Origin: Candidatus Endonucleibacter sp. (ex Gigantidas childressi)
Lineage (GTDB): Bacteria > Pseudomonadota > Gammaproteobacteria > Pseudomonadales > Endozoicomonadaceae
Assembly: GCA_030674875.1 (NCBI GenBank)
Contig: JASXSU010000003.1
Location: forward strand, 1-64,000
DNA: 64,000 bases
Direction: 5' to 3'
Numbering within the stretch: the first letter of the stretch is position 1; each line of letters starts with the position of its first letter. The translations under genes and the position numbers were made by a program. A model generated the notes under the pieces. That model was given only the letters and a program-made list of their open reading frames with translations. It was not told the origin of the DNA and did not search any database. Shown piece after piece: positions 27,424-37,474 of the stretch.

Positions 27424-28160
27424 TAGCAACATAGCACAACACTGTCAAAATTCTTTAGCGTAGCCCAATGAAATATATCAAAAACAACCAACTCAGAGAC
27501 CCCCCATTTCTTAGTATCAAGCTTGAAGTGCGACAAAAGTAGTTATTCATAAAAGCATTCCTTCGGTGTTTTATAAGCTAATCGCTTCCTTTGTCTTGTA
27601 TTTAATTTGGCCGCGATGATATTACATTGTTGCTGAGTTAGTCCTGCCATTGATATTCCCTTGCCTAAGTATTGTCTGATCAAAGCATTGGTATTCTCAT
27701 TCGTACCACGTTCCCATGAGTGATGTGGGTTAGCAAAGTAATAAGGGTAATTAGTCGCTTCTTCAGCTTTCTTATATTGGTGAAACGCGGTGCGTTATCT
27801 GATGTAATGGTTTTAAATTGCTCAGGCATTTTACTCATTAATTTTATCGTTCGCCTGTTGGTTGACTTGGTCGTTCTATCGTTTAACTGGCCTATCAATG
27901 TGTAACCAGTTTTTCGCTCAATCAGTGTGACTACGCAGTGTTTAGACCCAAAGCATTTCAAATTGCTACTAGGCAGCAAGTAAGCGAAGCTCCGTGAGCC
28001 TACGAGTAGCAGGTGATCGGGGTGAGCGAACGCAGCCAACAACGTAGCAAATTGAAAGGCGACGGGTATAGACCCTTTACCCATCACGGTATCTACTTCC
28101 CGATGACCTAGTGTTTCACGCGTTTTTGGTGCTCTATGGTGTGTCAAAATCATGTTATAC
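27424..28160 (-). mobile_element. IS30-family remnant (type A), interrupted by the miniature element
   Basis: Minus-strand pieces of a DDE transposase: HREVDTVMGKGS, then after the insert HCVVTLIERKTGYTLIGQL, then TSDNAPRF, SYERGTNEN-type and AKLNT.RK. Joining the flanks of the insert restores GKGSKHCVVTL, so the element inserted into an IS30 gene. This copy still has IS30 sequence on both sides of the insert; the other copies lack the right flank. Confidence 0.8.
27943..28070 (-). mobile_element. 128-bp palindromic miniature element, copy 2 (inside IS30)
   Basis: Left end TAGACCC and right end GGGTATA followed by GACCC of the IS30 gene; duplication of TA, or of TAGACCC, at insertion explains the junctions. 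Best preserved insertion site in the window. Confidence 0.75.
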
Positions 28161-28204
28161 AGGATAGGTACGTTAAAAGTCAGTCCGAAGCACTAAAAGC
28201 AGTG

Positions 28205-28317
28205 TATAAAACAAATGATTTGATGTTCAACGCCTTAGAAAGTTTCGTAATGGTTGACAAAACTTGGAAAGTTCAATACCGTGACCAAATTCGTTGGTTA
28301 GACTGAGGCCTCATAAT
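28205..28317 (+). promoter_or_regulatory. Promoter leader of paralogue 2
   Basis: TTGACA 28254-28259, 17 bases, TACCGT 28277-28282; the spacer palindrome AACTT-GGA-AAGTT is intact; GAGGCCTC precedes the ATG. Confidence 0.65.
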
Positions 28318-29211
28318 ATGAAACTTAAAATCAAAGTGAAAGCGTTCATCGGTTGTTTAATAGTATCGTTGCTTTTTGCCACTCCCTTGCTGGCGGGTGT
28401 CCAGCTATCTCTTGTTGATGTTTCTGATGAGACCAGGGGAAAACTTAAAATCTATGTTGATGAACTTTTAGATAGGAACGCTGACGATTCTATTATGTTT
28501 TCAGACGTTGATCTGGTGATGTATAAAGAAATATTTTACGGCCCTCTGGTGCAGAATTGCACGGAAGACCTCTGCAGCTACGAAAAAGATAAAGTAGATG
28601 CCATCATAGATGACAATACTGTCCGTGCGACTAAGGCCGTCTATGCTCAGGAGGTTGAAAAAGGTGCTACGAAAGATGACTTTGCTACTTGGAAGGAACA
28701 GAATACTTGGTCGCAACGCTCTGATTATGCAACTCTTTTGAAAGATAGCTTTCAAAATATGGTAGTTGAAAACGAAGGGTCTACTCGTAGACTTGTGATA
28801 AATGTAGACGATGTCGGCAAAATAACAATCACTTTTGACTCTGCAGGCAAAATTCTAGGCCTTAAGTACAATAACGTTGATGAACATAATAAATACAACT
28901 TAGAATACATTATTACCGATAGTGATACCACGATCAAAGCTTCTGAATCCACATTCTATGGGGATTTATCTGATAGTACCGAGGATAATGGCGGTATGGT
29001 AACTAATTTCGAGGCTACGGTTACTCTAGATCCCGATGGCAATGTGACAAATAAAACAGGAAAGATCTATGTGCACAATCATTGGTTGTCTTGTCGTGAT
29101 TATCGATTTAAGCTCGAAGACGATGCTTTAAGCTCCGCCGTTAACGGAGATTACGTGAGTATTGACGAACTTTCAGGTAATGGGGATTGCGTGAGTATTG
29201 ACGAACTTTAA
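28318..29211 (+). CDS. Secreted-family paralogue 2 (297 aa, truncated tail)
   Basis: Signal peptide ending LLFATPLLAG. Middle cysteines differ: the second pair found in most paralogues is lost (NTWSQRSDYATLL). It ends within the VSIDEL repeat because TCA has become TAA (29209-29211). The next ~150 bases still resemble the usual tail, with further changes. Confidence 0.75.
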   Translation: MKLKIKVKAFIGCLIVSLLFATPLLAGVQLSLVDVSDETRGKLKIYVDELLDRNADDSIMFSDVDLVMYKEIFYGPLVQNCTEDLCSYEKDKVDAIIDDNTVRATKAVYAQEVEKGATKDDFATWKEQNTWSQRSDYATLLKDSFQNMVVENEGSTRRLVINVDDVGKITITFDSAGKILGLKYNNVDEHNKYNLEYIITDSDTTIKASESTFYGDLSDSTEDNGGMVTNFEATVTLDPDGNVTNKTGKIYVHNHWLSCRDYRFKLEDDALSSAVNGDYVSIDELSGNGDCVSIDEL

Positions 29212-29403
29212 GGTAATGGGGATTGCGTGAGTATTGACGAACTTTCAAATTGTATAATCGAAAACTCAGTCCTCAAAGCATAGGAGTGCAACATGTGGCG
29301 CCGCAGTTGGCAGTTGAGGGTAGTAAGTCTGAGTCACAGGTTAGATTTGTTAAAATTGAGAGTAGTCAGCCATTTTGCTCGGTCTTTATTAATATAAGTG
29401 TAA

Positions 29404-29770
29404 TTGATCGTCGTAGCTACTAAAAAGCCAGGCAGCATAATAGATGACTATAGTAAGCGCTGGAGTATTGAAACCATGTTTGGCAATATAAAAAGTCGGG
29501 GCTTTGATTTGGAGTTCACACATAAGGCGAACCTTGACCTGATGGGTAAGCTATGGGACTACTGACGATTGCTGTTGTGTGGTGCTTACTAGTAGGGCAC
29601 TGGTGTTATGGGGATGCAAATCAATTGCCGCTGAACAAGCATTACCGTGCAGCCAAGAGTCTGTTTCGATTAGGATTGGGTAGGCTTTTAGGTGGGTACT
29701 CAAAAACAGCTGTGCAAAAAATGATTAAACCACTTTTTTAGACCTGCTAAATGTTTTGTCCCGTACATAG
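29404..29770 (+). mobile_element. IS4-family fragment C (3' end)
   Basis: Encodes the C-terminal IS4 signature Y-x2-R-x3-E-x6-K (YSKRWSIETMFGNIK) in pieces and ends with the terminal repeat TTTTGTCCCGTACATAG. The 5' part is deleted. Confidence 0.8.
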
Positions 29771-29933
29771 CGCAATGATATTACATCGTTGCTGAGTTAG
29801 TCCTGCCATTGATGTTCCCTTAACTAAGTATTGTCTGATCAAACCATTGGTATTTTCATTCGTACCACGTGCCCATGAGTGATGTGGGTTGGCAAAGTAA
29901 TAAGGGCAATTAGTCACTTCTTCAACTTTCTTA
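29771..29933 (-). mobile_element. IS30-type A fragment
   Basis: C-terminal transposase piece ([20 protein letters not shown]) abutting the IS4 end on one side and the miniature element on the other. Confidence 0.75.
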
Positions 29934-30062
29934 TATACCCAGAGCATTTCAAATTGCTACTAGGCGGCAAGTAAGCGAAGCCCCGTGAGCCTACAAAGTA
30001 GTACGTAATCTGGGTGAGCGAACGTAGCCAACAACGAAGCAACTTGAAAGGCGAAGGGTATA
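29934..30062 (-). mobile_element. 128-bp palindromic miniature element, copy 3
   Basis: TATACCC...GGGTATA ends; runs straight into the leader of paralogue 3, sharing the bases TATA with it. Confidence 0.75.
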
Positions 30063-30171
30063 AAACAAATGATTTGATGTTCAACTCCTTAGAAAGCTTC
30101 GTAATGGTTGACAAAACTTGGAAAGTTCAATACCGTGACCAACTTCGTTGGTTATACTGAGGCCTCATAAT
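30063..30171 (+). promoter_or_regulatory. Promoter leader of paralogue 3
   Basis: TTGACA 30108-30113, TACCGT 30131-30136, intact spacer palindrome and GAGGCCTC. Confidence 0.65.
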
Positions 30172-31194
30172 ATGAAACTTAAAATCAAAGCGAAAGCGTT
30201 CATCGGTTGTTTAATGGCAGGGTTTCTTTTTTCCACTCCCTTGCTGGCGGGTGTCCAGCTATCTCTTGCTAAGGTTTCTGATGTCGACAGGGAAAGCCTT
30301 AAAGCCTATGTTGAGAGCATTTTAGATAAGAAGGCTAACAATTATACTCTGTTTTCAGAAATTGATCTGCTGATGCAGAAAGAAATATTTTACGTCTCTC
30401 TGGTGCAAAATTGCACGGAAGCCGTCTGCAACTACGACAAAGATAGAGTAGATGCCGTCTTAGATGAAAAGACTGAACGTGCGATTAAGGTAGCCTATGC
30501 TCACCAGATTGCAAAAGGTGCTACGACAGATGACTTTGCTGCTTGGAAGGAAGAGAATCTTTGTCCGCAAGGCTGTGATTATTTAAATATATTGAAAGAT
30601 TCCTTTAAGAATATTAAAGTTGTAAACGTAGAGTCTACTCGTATATTTATGATGGATATAGACGATGACAGCAAAGTAAAAATCAGTTTTGACTCTGCTG
30701 GCAAAATTATAGGCATTAAGCGCGAGGAAGTTGATGCAAATCGTAAATACGACGTAGAATACATTATTACCCATAGTGATACCACTATCAATGCTTCTGA
30801 ATCCACATTCTGTGAGGGTCCATCTGATAGTACCGAGGATAAAAGTGTGCCTGGCGGTATGGTAACTAATTTAGATGTTACGGTTACTCTAGATTACGAT
30901 GGCAATGTGATAAAGAAAACAGGAAAGATCTATGTGTACGATCATTTGTTGTCTTTTGGTGATGATCAAATTAAGCTCAAAGACGATGCTTTAAGCTCCA
31001 CCGCTAACGGGGATTACGTGAGTATTGAAGAACTTTCAGGTGATGGTTGCGTGAGTATTGAAGAACTTTCAGGTGATGGAATCCTTAGAAGCTTAAGATT
31101 AAATAATGTTGATACTAGGAATGCAACATGTAACGCCGCAGTTGCCACTATATTGGATGGTAATTTTGTTACAATTGAGAGTAGTCAGCCTTAG
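30172..31194 (+). CDS. Secreted-family paralogue 3 (340 aa)
   Basis: Full-length member. Signal peptide LMAGFLFSTPLLAG; NCTEAVCNYDKDRVD and LCPQGCDYLNIL cysteine pairs kept; two VSIEEL units with Glu for Asp; tail ends NFVTIESSQP. Followed after 26 bases by the complete IS4 element. Confidence 0.8.
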   Translation: MKLKIKAKAFIGCLMAGFLFSTPLLAGVQLSLAKVSDVDRESLKAYVESILDKKANNYTLFSEIDLLMQKEIFYVSLVQNCTEAVCNYDKDRVDAVLDEKTERAIKVAYAHQIAKGATTDDFAAWKEENLCPQGCDYLNILKDSFKNIKVVNVESTRIFMMDIDDDSKVKISFDSAGKIIGIKREEVDANRKYDVEYIITHSDTTINASESTFCEGPSDSTEDKSVPGGMVTNLDVTVTLDYDGNVIKKTGKIYVYDHLLSFGDDQIKLKDDALSSTANGDYVSIEELSGDGCVSIEELSGDGILRSLRLNNVDTRNATCNAAVATILDGNFVTIESSQP

Positions 31195-31220
31195 TGGCGA
31201 AGGGCTGGAGGGTCAAGCAG

Positions 31221-32394
31221 CTATGTACGGGACAAAAAACCTAAAGACCTTGATTTTCAAGGCATAATTTAGCAAGACGTGACTCTCAGACAAGGTAACC
31301 TGCACGGTCTTTTACCCCAGAATAGGTTATGGTTGTTGAACATGAAAGACGTCAGTTCATTGGCCAAGAAGCTTAAGGCTCATCTACTCCTGTATCAAGC
31401 TAGGATCATCTTCATTGCACAGTTTGTAATGGCCTTACAGCGTAGCCGTTCCACTAACTTGTACCGTGTAGCCGAAGAAAGGCAGGCAGCGAGTCCTGTT
31501 ATCGCCATATAAAGCGATTTTTCGCTGACTATGACTACAGTTTTGAACAGCTAGGTGAGCTGATTCTGATATGCTTGGACATGAATCGCTTTACCCTGTG
31601 CATGGATAGAACCAACTGGAAGCATGGCTCCAAAAACGTCAACTATCTGGTGGTATCAATTGCTTGGCAAGGAGCTTCAATTCCCATTGTTTGGGAGTGT
31701 CTTGACAAAAAAGGAGGAAACTCCAATACCGATGAACACATAGCGGTAATGGAGCGTGTACTAAATCTCATTCCCATAAAGAAAATTGATAACCTTCTGG
31801 TAGATCGTGAGTTTATAGGCCGCTAATGGCTAGACTGGTTACGTCAAAACAAACTGTCATGCAGCATTCTGGTTAAAAGCAACAATGTGGTGGAACATCG
31901 AAGCAAAAAGATTGCCATTGGCAAGCTATGCAGAGGCGTTAGTATCAATCAAACAGTAACGTGGCATAGCCAAAAGAAAGTATCTGGAGTACCGTTCTAT
32001 ATTGCAGCCCGTTGAACTCTGAACGGATTGTTGATCGTCGTAGCTACTAAAAAGCCAGACAGCATAATAGATGACTATAGTAAGCGCTGGAGTATTGAAA
32101 CCATGTTTGGCAATATAAAAAGTCGGGGCTTTGATTTGGGGTTCACACATAAGGCGAACCTTGACCTGATGGGTAAGCATGGGACTACTGACGATTGCTG
32201 TTGTGTGGTGCTTACTAGTAGGGCACTGGTGTTATGGGGATGCAAATCAATTGCCGCTGAACAAGCATTACCGTGCAGCCAAGAGTCTGTTTCGATTAGG
32301 ATTGGGTAGGCTTAGGTGGGTACTCAAAAACAGCTGTGCAAAAAATGATTAAACCACTTTTTTAGATCTGCTAAATGTTTTGTCCCGTACATAG
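31221..32394 (+). mobile_element. Full-length but decayed IS4-family element (1174 bp)
   Basis: Both terminal repeats are present: CTATGTACGGGACAAAA at the left and its complement at the right. The transposase can be followed in pieces: MDRTNWKHGSKNVNYLVVS (first D), LVDREFIGR (second D), then YSKRWSIETMFGNIK (YREK motif with the catalytic E). It is broken by stops and frameshifts, so it is inactive in itself. Flanks (AAGCAG / CGCAATG) are not a matching duplication, so one side has recombined. Confidence 0.88.
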
Positions 32395-32557
32395 CGCAAT
32401 GATATTACATCGTTGCTGAGTTAGTCCTGCCATTGATGTTCCCTTAACTAAGTATTGTCTGATCAAACCATTGGTATTTTCATTCGTACCACGTGCCCAT
32501 GAGTGATGTGGGTTGGCAAAGTAATAAGGACAATTAGTCACTTCTTCAACTTTCTTA
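32395..32557 (-). mobile_element. IS30-type A fragment
   Basis: Practically identical to 29771-29933, including its junctions with IS4 and the miniature element; part of the copied block. Confidence 0.75.
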
Positions 32558-32686
32558 TATACCCAGAGCATTTCAAATTGCTACTAGGCGGCAAGTAAGC
32601 GAAGCCCCGTGAGCCTACAAAGTAGTACGTAATCTGGGTGAGCGAACGTAGCCAACAACGTAGCAACTTGAAAGGCGAAGGGTATA
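32558..32686 (-). mobile_element. 128-bp palindromic miniature element, copy 4
   Basis: Nearly identical to copy 3, so it was duplicated with the block rather than independently inserted. Confidence 0.75.
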
Positions 32687-32795
32687 AAACAAATGATTTG
32701 ATGTTCAACGCCTTAGAAAGCTTCGTAATGGTTGACAAAACTTGGAAAGTTCAATACCGTGGCCAATTTTGTTGGTTATACTGAGGCCTCATAAT
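32687..32795 (+). promoter_or_regulatory. Promoter leader of paralogue 4
   Basis: TTGACA 32732-32737, TACCGT 32755-32760. Confidence 0.65.
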
Positions 32796-33869
32796 ATGAA
32801 ACTTAAAATCAAAGCGAAAGCGCTCGTCGGTTGTTTAATGGCCTCGTTGCTTTTTGCCACTCCCTTGCTGGCGGGTTTCCAGCTATCTCTTGCTAAGGTT
32901 TCTGATGTGAACAGGGAAAGTCTTAAAGCCTATGTTGATGAAGTTTTAGATAGGAACGCTGACAATTCTATTCTGTTTTCAGGCCTTAATCTGGTGATGT
33001 ATAAAGAAATATTTTACGTCTCTCTGGTGCAGAATTGCACGGAAGACGTCTGCAACTACGACAAAAAGAAAGTAGATGCCGTCATAGATGAAAATACTGA
33101 CAGTGCGACTCAGATGGTCTATGATGACCAGGTTGGCAGAGGTGCTACGAATGATGAGCTTTATGTTTGGAAGGAAAAGAATCTTTGTTCGCAAGACTGT
33201 GATTTTTCAAATATTTTGAAAAAGTACGTTGAAAATATTACAGTTATAACCGAAGGGTCTAATCATATATTTATTATGGATATGGTCTATAAAAGCAAAA
33301 TAATAATCATTTTTGACTCTGCAGGCTCAATTATAGGCATTAAGTACGAGGAAGTTGATGCACATCATAAATACGACGTAGCATACATTATTACCTCTAG
33401 TGCTATCACTATGAGAGTTTCTGAATACACATTCCGTGAGGATTTATTGGATAGTACCGAGAGTAAAAGTGTGCTTGGCGGTATGGTAACTAATTTCGAG
33501 GCTACGGTTACTCTAGATCACGATGGCAATGTGATAAAGAAAGCAGGAAAGATCTATGTGTACAATAAATTGTTGTCTTGTCTTGGTCATCAATTTGAGC
33601 TCAAAGACGATACTTTAAGCTCCGCCGCTAACGGGAATTACGTGAGTATTGACGAACTTTTTACAGCCACAGAGCCTACAGTCACAGCTTCAGGTGATGG
33701 AGAAGTTCAAAACTTAAGCTACCATCATATTGATGCTAGGGCAGGAAATGGGGGTAACGTGAGTATTGACGAACTTTCAGGAAATGGGGGTAACGTGAGT
33801 ATGGACGAATATTTAAGTAATTGGGATAACGTGAGTATTGACGAATTTTTAGGTAATGGGATAACGTGA
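32796..33869 (+). CDS. Secreted-family paralogue 4 (357 aa, frameshifted tail)
   Basis: Signal peptide LMASLLFATPLLAG. Carries one TATEPTV unit and three VSIDEL-type units. A GGGG tract has lost one G (about 33858), which ends the frame at GNGIT-stop; the following bases still encode a further VSIDEL unit in another frame. Confidence 0.75.
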   Translation: MKLKIKAKALVGCLMASLLFATPLLAGFQLSLAKVSDVNRESLKAYVDEVLDRNADNSILFSGLNLVMYKEIFYVSLVQNCTEDVCNYDKKKVDAVIDENTDSATQMVYDDQVGRGATNDELYVWKEKNLCSQDCDFSNILKKYVENITVITEGSNHIFIMDMVYKSKIIIIFDSAGSIIGIKYEEVDAHHKYDVAYIITSSAITMRVSEYTFREDLLDSTESKSVLGGMVTNFEATVTLDHDGNVIKKAGKIYVYNKLLSCLGHQFELKDDTLSSAANGNYVSIDELFTATEPTVTASGDGEVQNLSYHHIDARAGNGGNVSIDELSGNGGNVSMDEYLSNWDNVSIDEFLGNGIT

Positions 33870-34010
33870 GTATTGACGAACTTTCAGATGATGGAATCGT
33901 TCAAAGCTAAATCTTCAATACTAGGATATGTGGCGCCGCAGCTGGCAGTATTAGGGGTAGCCAGCCATTTTACTCGGGCATTATTAATACAAGGCTAGAT
34001 TAATATAATA
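33870..34010 (+). other. Former tail of paralogue 4
   Basis: Out-of-frame remains of VSIDELSDDGIVQ, then a tail-like stretch to about 33975. No separate gene. Confidence 0.55.
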
Positions 34011-34210
34011 AGTGCAATTAGTCACTTCTTCAACTTTCTTATATTGGTGAAACTCGGTGCCGTTATCTGGTGTTATGGTTTTAAATTGCTCAGGCATTTT
34101 ACTCATTAATGTTATCGTGCGCCTGTTGGTTGACGTGGTCGTTCTATCGTTTAACTGGCCTATCAATGCGTAACCAGTTTTTCGCTCAACCAATGTGACT
34201 ACGCAGTGTT
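34010..34210 (-). mobile_element. IS30-type A fragment
   Basis: Encodes VTLVERKTGYALIGQL and [19 protein letters not shown] on the minus strand. Here the frame across the DNGTEF catalytic Asp is intact, unlike at 27800 and 37080 where a base is lost. Confidence 0.75.
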
Positions 34211-34338
34211 TAGACCCAAGGCATTTCAAATTGCTACTAAGCAGCAAGTAAGCGAGGCCCCGTGAGCCTACGAGTAGTAGGTGATCTGGGTGAGCGAACG
34301 CGGCCAACAACGTAGCAACTTGAAAGGCGACGAGTATA
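34211..34338 (-). mobile_element. 128-bp palindromic miniature element, copy 5
   Basis: Left end TAGACCC within the IS30 gene; right end has one change (GAGTATA) and joins the leader of paralogue 5. Confidence 0.75.
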
Positions 34339-34443
34339 AAACAAATGATTAGATGTTCAGCTAGAAAGCTTCGTAATGGTTGACAAAACTTGGAAAGTTC
34401 AATATAGTGCCCAAATTCGTTGGTTATACTGAGGCCTCATAAT
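34339..34443 (+). promoter_or_regulatory. Promoter leader of paralogue 5 (strongest -10)
   Basis: TTGACA 34380-34385, 17 bases, TATAGT 34403-34408: a near-consensus sigma-70 promoter. A four-base deletion upstream (GTTCAGCTAGAAAG) distinguishes it from the other leaders. Confidence 0.75.
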
Positions 34444-35448
34444 ATGAAACTTAAAATCAAAGCGAAAGCGTTCATCGGTTGTTTAATGGCATCGTTGCTT
34501 TTTTCCACTCCCTTGTTAGCAACGGGTGCTCAGCTATCTCTTGCTGGGGTTTCTAATGTCAATAAGGAAAGTCTTAAAGCCTATGTTGAGAAAGTTTTAG
34601 ATAGGAAAGCTCACAATTCTATTCTGTTTTCAGAAATTTATCTGCTGATGTATAAAGAAATACTTTACGTCTCTCTGACGCAGAATTGCACGAAAGTCGT
34701 CTGTAACTACGACAAAGATAAAGTAGATGACGTCTTAGATGAAAATATTGAACGTGCTACCAATGCCGTCTATTCTCACCAGCTTAAAAAAGGTGCTACG
34801 AAAGATGACCGTGATGCTTGGGTGGAAAAGAATCTTTGTTTGAAAGGCTGTGATTATTTAAATATTTTGAAAGATTTATTTAAAAGTATTAAAGTTGTAA
34901 CCGAAGGGTCTACTTGTATGTGTATGATAAATCTAGACTATGACAACAAAATAGGAATCATTTTTGGCGATGCAGGTAAAATTCTAGGCTTTAAGTACAG
35001 GGAAGTTGATGCACATCATAAATACGATGTAGAATACATTATTATCCACGGTGCTACCACTATCAAAGCTTCTGAATCCACATCCCGTGAGGATTTATCT
35101 GATAGTACCGAGGATAAAAGTGTGCCTGGCGGTATGGTAACTAATTTCGAGGTTACGGCTACTCTAGATGACGATGGCAATGTGATAACGAAAACAGGAA
35201 AGATCTATGTGTACAATAAATTGTTGTCTTGTCGTGATTATCAATTTGAGCTCAAAGACGATACTTTAAGCTCCGCCGATAACGGGGATTACGTGATTAT
35301 TGACGAACTTTTTTTAGGTAATGGAATCGTTCAAAACTTAACCTTCAATCATGCTGATACTAGGAGTACAGCATGTGGCGGCTCAGTTGCCAGTAAGACG
35401 GATAGCCCACAGATTAGATTGACGAAAATTGAGGATAGTCAGTATTAA
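34444..35448 (+). CDS. Secreted-family paralogue 5 (334 aa)
   Basis: Full-length member with a single repeat unit (DYVIIDELFLGNG). NCTKVVCNYDKDKVD and LCLKGCDYLNIL are kept. The tail continues ACGGSVASKTDSPQIRLTKIE. Followed directly by an IS4 fragment. Confidence 0.8.
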   Translation: MKLKIKAKAFIGCLMASLLFSTPLLATGAQLSLAGVSNVNKESLKAYVEKVLDRKAHNSILFSEIYLLMYKEILYVSLTQNCTKVVCNYDKDKVDDVLDENIERATNAVYSHQLKKGATKDDRDAWVEKNLCLKGCDYLNILKDLFKSIKVVTEGSTCMCMINLDYDNKIGIIFGDAGKILGFKYREVDAHHKYDVEYIIIHGATTIKASESTSREDLSDSTEDKSVPGGMVTNFEVTATLDDDGNVITKTGKIYVYNKLLSCRDYQFELKDDTLSSADNGDYVIIDELFLGNGIVQNLTFNHADTRSTACGGSVASKTDSPQIRLTKIEDSQY

Positions 35449-35474
35449 TGGCGAAGGGCTGGAGGGTCAAGCAG

Positions 35475-36062
35475 CTATGTACGGGACAAAAAACCTGAAG
35501 GCCTTGATTTTCAAGGCATAATTTAGCAAGACGTGACTCTCAGACAAGGTAACGTGCACGGTCTTTTACCCCAGAATAGATTATGGTTATTGAGCATGAA
35601 AGACGTCAGTTCATTGGTCAAGAAGCTTAAGGCTCATCTACCCCTGCATCAAGCTAGGATCACCTTCATTGCACAGTTTGTAACGGCCTTACTGCGTAGC
35701 CGTTCTACTAACTTGTACCGTGTAACGAAGGCAGGCAACGAGTCCTGTTATCGCCATATAAAGCGATTTTTCGCTGACTATGACTATAGTTTTGAGCAGC
35801 TAGGTGAGCTGATTCTGAGCTGCCGGACATGGATCGCTTTACCCTGTGCATGGATAGAACTAACGGGACGCATGGCTCCAACAACGTCAACTATCTGGTG
35901 GTATCAATTGCTTGGCAAGGAACCTTCATTCTAATTGTTTGGGAGTGTCTTGACAAAAAAGGAGGAAACTCCAATACCGATGAACGCATAGCGGTAATGG
36001 AGCGTGTACTAAATCTCATCCTATAAAGAGAATTGGTAACCTTCTGGCAGATCGTGAGTTTA
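35475..36062 (+). mobile_element. IS4-family fragment D (truncated in DREF)
   Basis: Left terminal repeat present; same right breakpoint as fragment B. Confidence 0.8.
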
Positions 36063-36173
36063 ATTACGTATTAAGAGATGCATTTACTGCAGGTGGACAG
36101 CTTCAGGTCGGAGGCATAATGTTTATATATGAACGCTCATTAATCTACTTGTTTTATATGGATATCCATTATT

Positions 36174-36666
36174 TTATGGATGCAACTTTGTCTCAATATT
36201 TATTTTTGTTTCATAGCACGCATTGCATATAATATCTTGATATGATTGGTATACATTTTGGCTAACTTTGTTTTTTTTGCAGTACGAAGATTTGAAAGTA
36301 AGTTTTTCAGAATATATCATTCTTTTGTATTTCTTTTCGTACTAACCATGGAATTATCACTTCCTTCACATTCATGGTATGAATATTTACAGCCTTCAAA
36401 AATAACTACAGCCTCATTAACCTGAAACATAATATCAGAACACTCTTCCGTTGTTATTGTAATGCTCATTATACGACCTTGATCAGTATGATAAAAAAAT
36501 CATCTATAGTTATATTTATTATTGCCTGAAAACCCATATCTTCAGGACTAACTGTCCTTAATAAACTATCGGTTCGTATAACGATATTACCATTTTTAAG
36601 AGCGACAGTAAGGCCATATGTGTTCATGGCAAAAATCATTACTAAACACATAATAACTTTACGTAT
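36174..36666 (-). pseudogene. Small exported cysteine-containing protein, broken copy 2
   Basis: Start codon changed to ATA (36664-36666), with the ribosome site still upstream. One A is missing from an A-run near 36490 (seven in place of eight), which shifts the frame after DDFF. A second indel lies near the LFKCSYC part (36270-36330). Confidence 0.75.
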
Positions 36667-36719
36667 TATATTATAATCTCCTTAAGTTTTCAGAATCTTA
36701 GTTTAGGGGAGTCGTAGAT

Positions 36720-37238
36720 TAGCAACATAGCACAACACTGTCAAAATTCTTTAGCATATCCCAATGAAATATATCAAAAACAACCAGCTCAGAGCACCCC
36801 CATTTCTTAGTATCAAGTTTGAAGTTCGACAAAAGTAGGTGTTCATAAAAGCATTCCTCCGGTGTTTTATAAGTTAACCGCTTCCTTGGTCTTATATTTA
36901 ATTTGGCCGCGATGATATTACATCGTTGCGGAGTTAGTCCTGCCATTGATGTTCCCTTGCCTAAGTATTGTCTGATCAAACCATTGGTCTTTTCATTCGT
37001 ACCACGTTCCCATGAGTGATGTGGGTTGGCAAAGTAATAAGGGTAATTAGTCACTTCTTAAGCTTTCTTATATTGGTGAAACGCGGTGCGTTATCTGATG
37101 TAATGGTTTTAAATTGCTCAGGCATTTTACTCATTAATTTTATCGTTCGCCTGTTGGTTGACTTGGTCGTTCTATCGTTTAACTGGCCTATCAATGTGTA
37201 ACCAGTTTTTCGCTCAACCAGTGTGACTACGCAGTGTT
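36720..37238 (-). mobile_element. IS30-type A remnant
   Basis: C-terminal half: [40 protein letters not shown] and a 40-residue extension to a stop at 36719. The catalytic DNxxRF region is frameshifted near 37080. Confidence 0.8.
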
Positions 37239-37366
37239 TAGACCCAAAGCATTTCAAATTGCTACTAGGCAGCAAGTAAGCGAAGCCCCGTGAGCCTACG
37301 AGTAGCAGGTGATCTGGGTGAGCGAACGCAGCCAACAACGTAGCAACTTGAAAGGTGACGGGTATA
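37239..37366 (-). mobile_element. 128-bp palindromic miniature element, copy 6
   Basis: Left end within IS30, right end joined to the leader of paralogue 6 through TATA. Confidence 0.75.
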
Positions 37367-37474
37367 AAACAAATGATTTGATGTTCAACGCCTTAGAAAA
37401 CTTCGTAATGGTTGACAAAACTTGGAAAGTACAATACCGTGACCACATTCGTTGGTTATACTAGGCCTCATAAT
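37367..37474 (+). promoter_or_regulatory. Promoter leader of paralogue 6
   Basis: TTGACA 37412-37417, TACCGT 37435-37440. The spacer palindrome has one mismatch (AAGTA) and the ribosome-site region reads TAGGCCTC. Confidence 0.6.

Noticed and set aside
34444-35448. VSIDEL repeats as pentapeptide or Sel1 repeats
   Set aside because: Unit length (12 residues) and residue pattern do not match either family.
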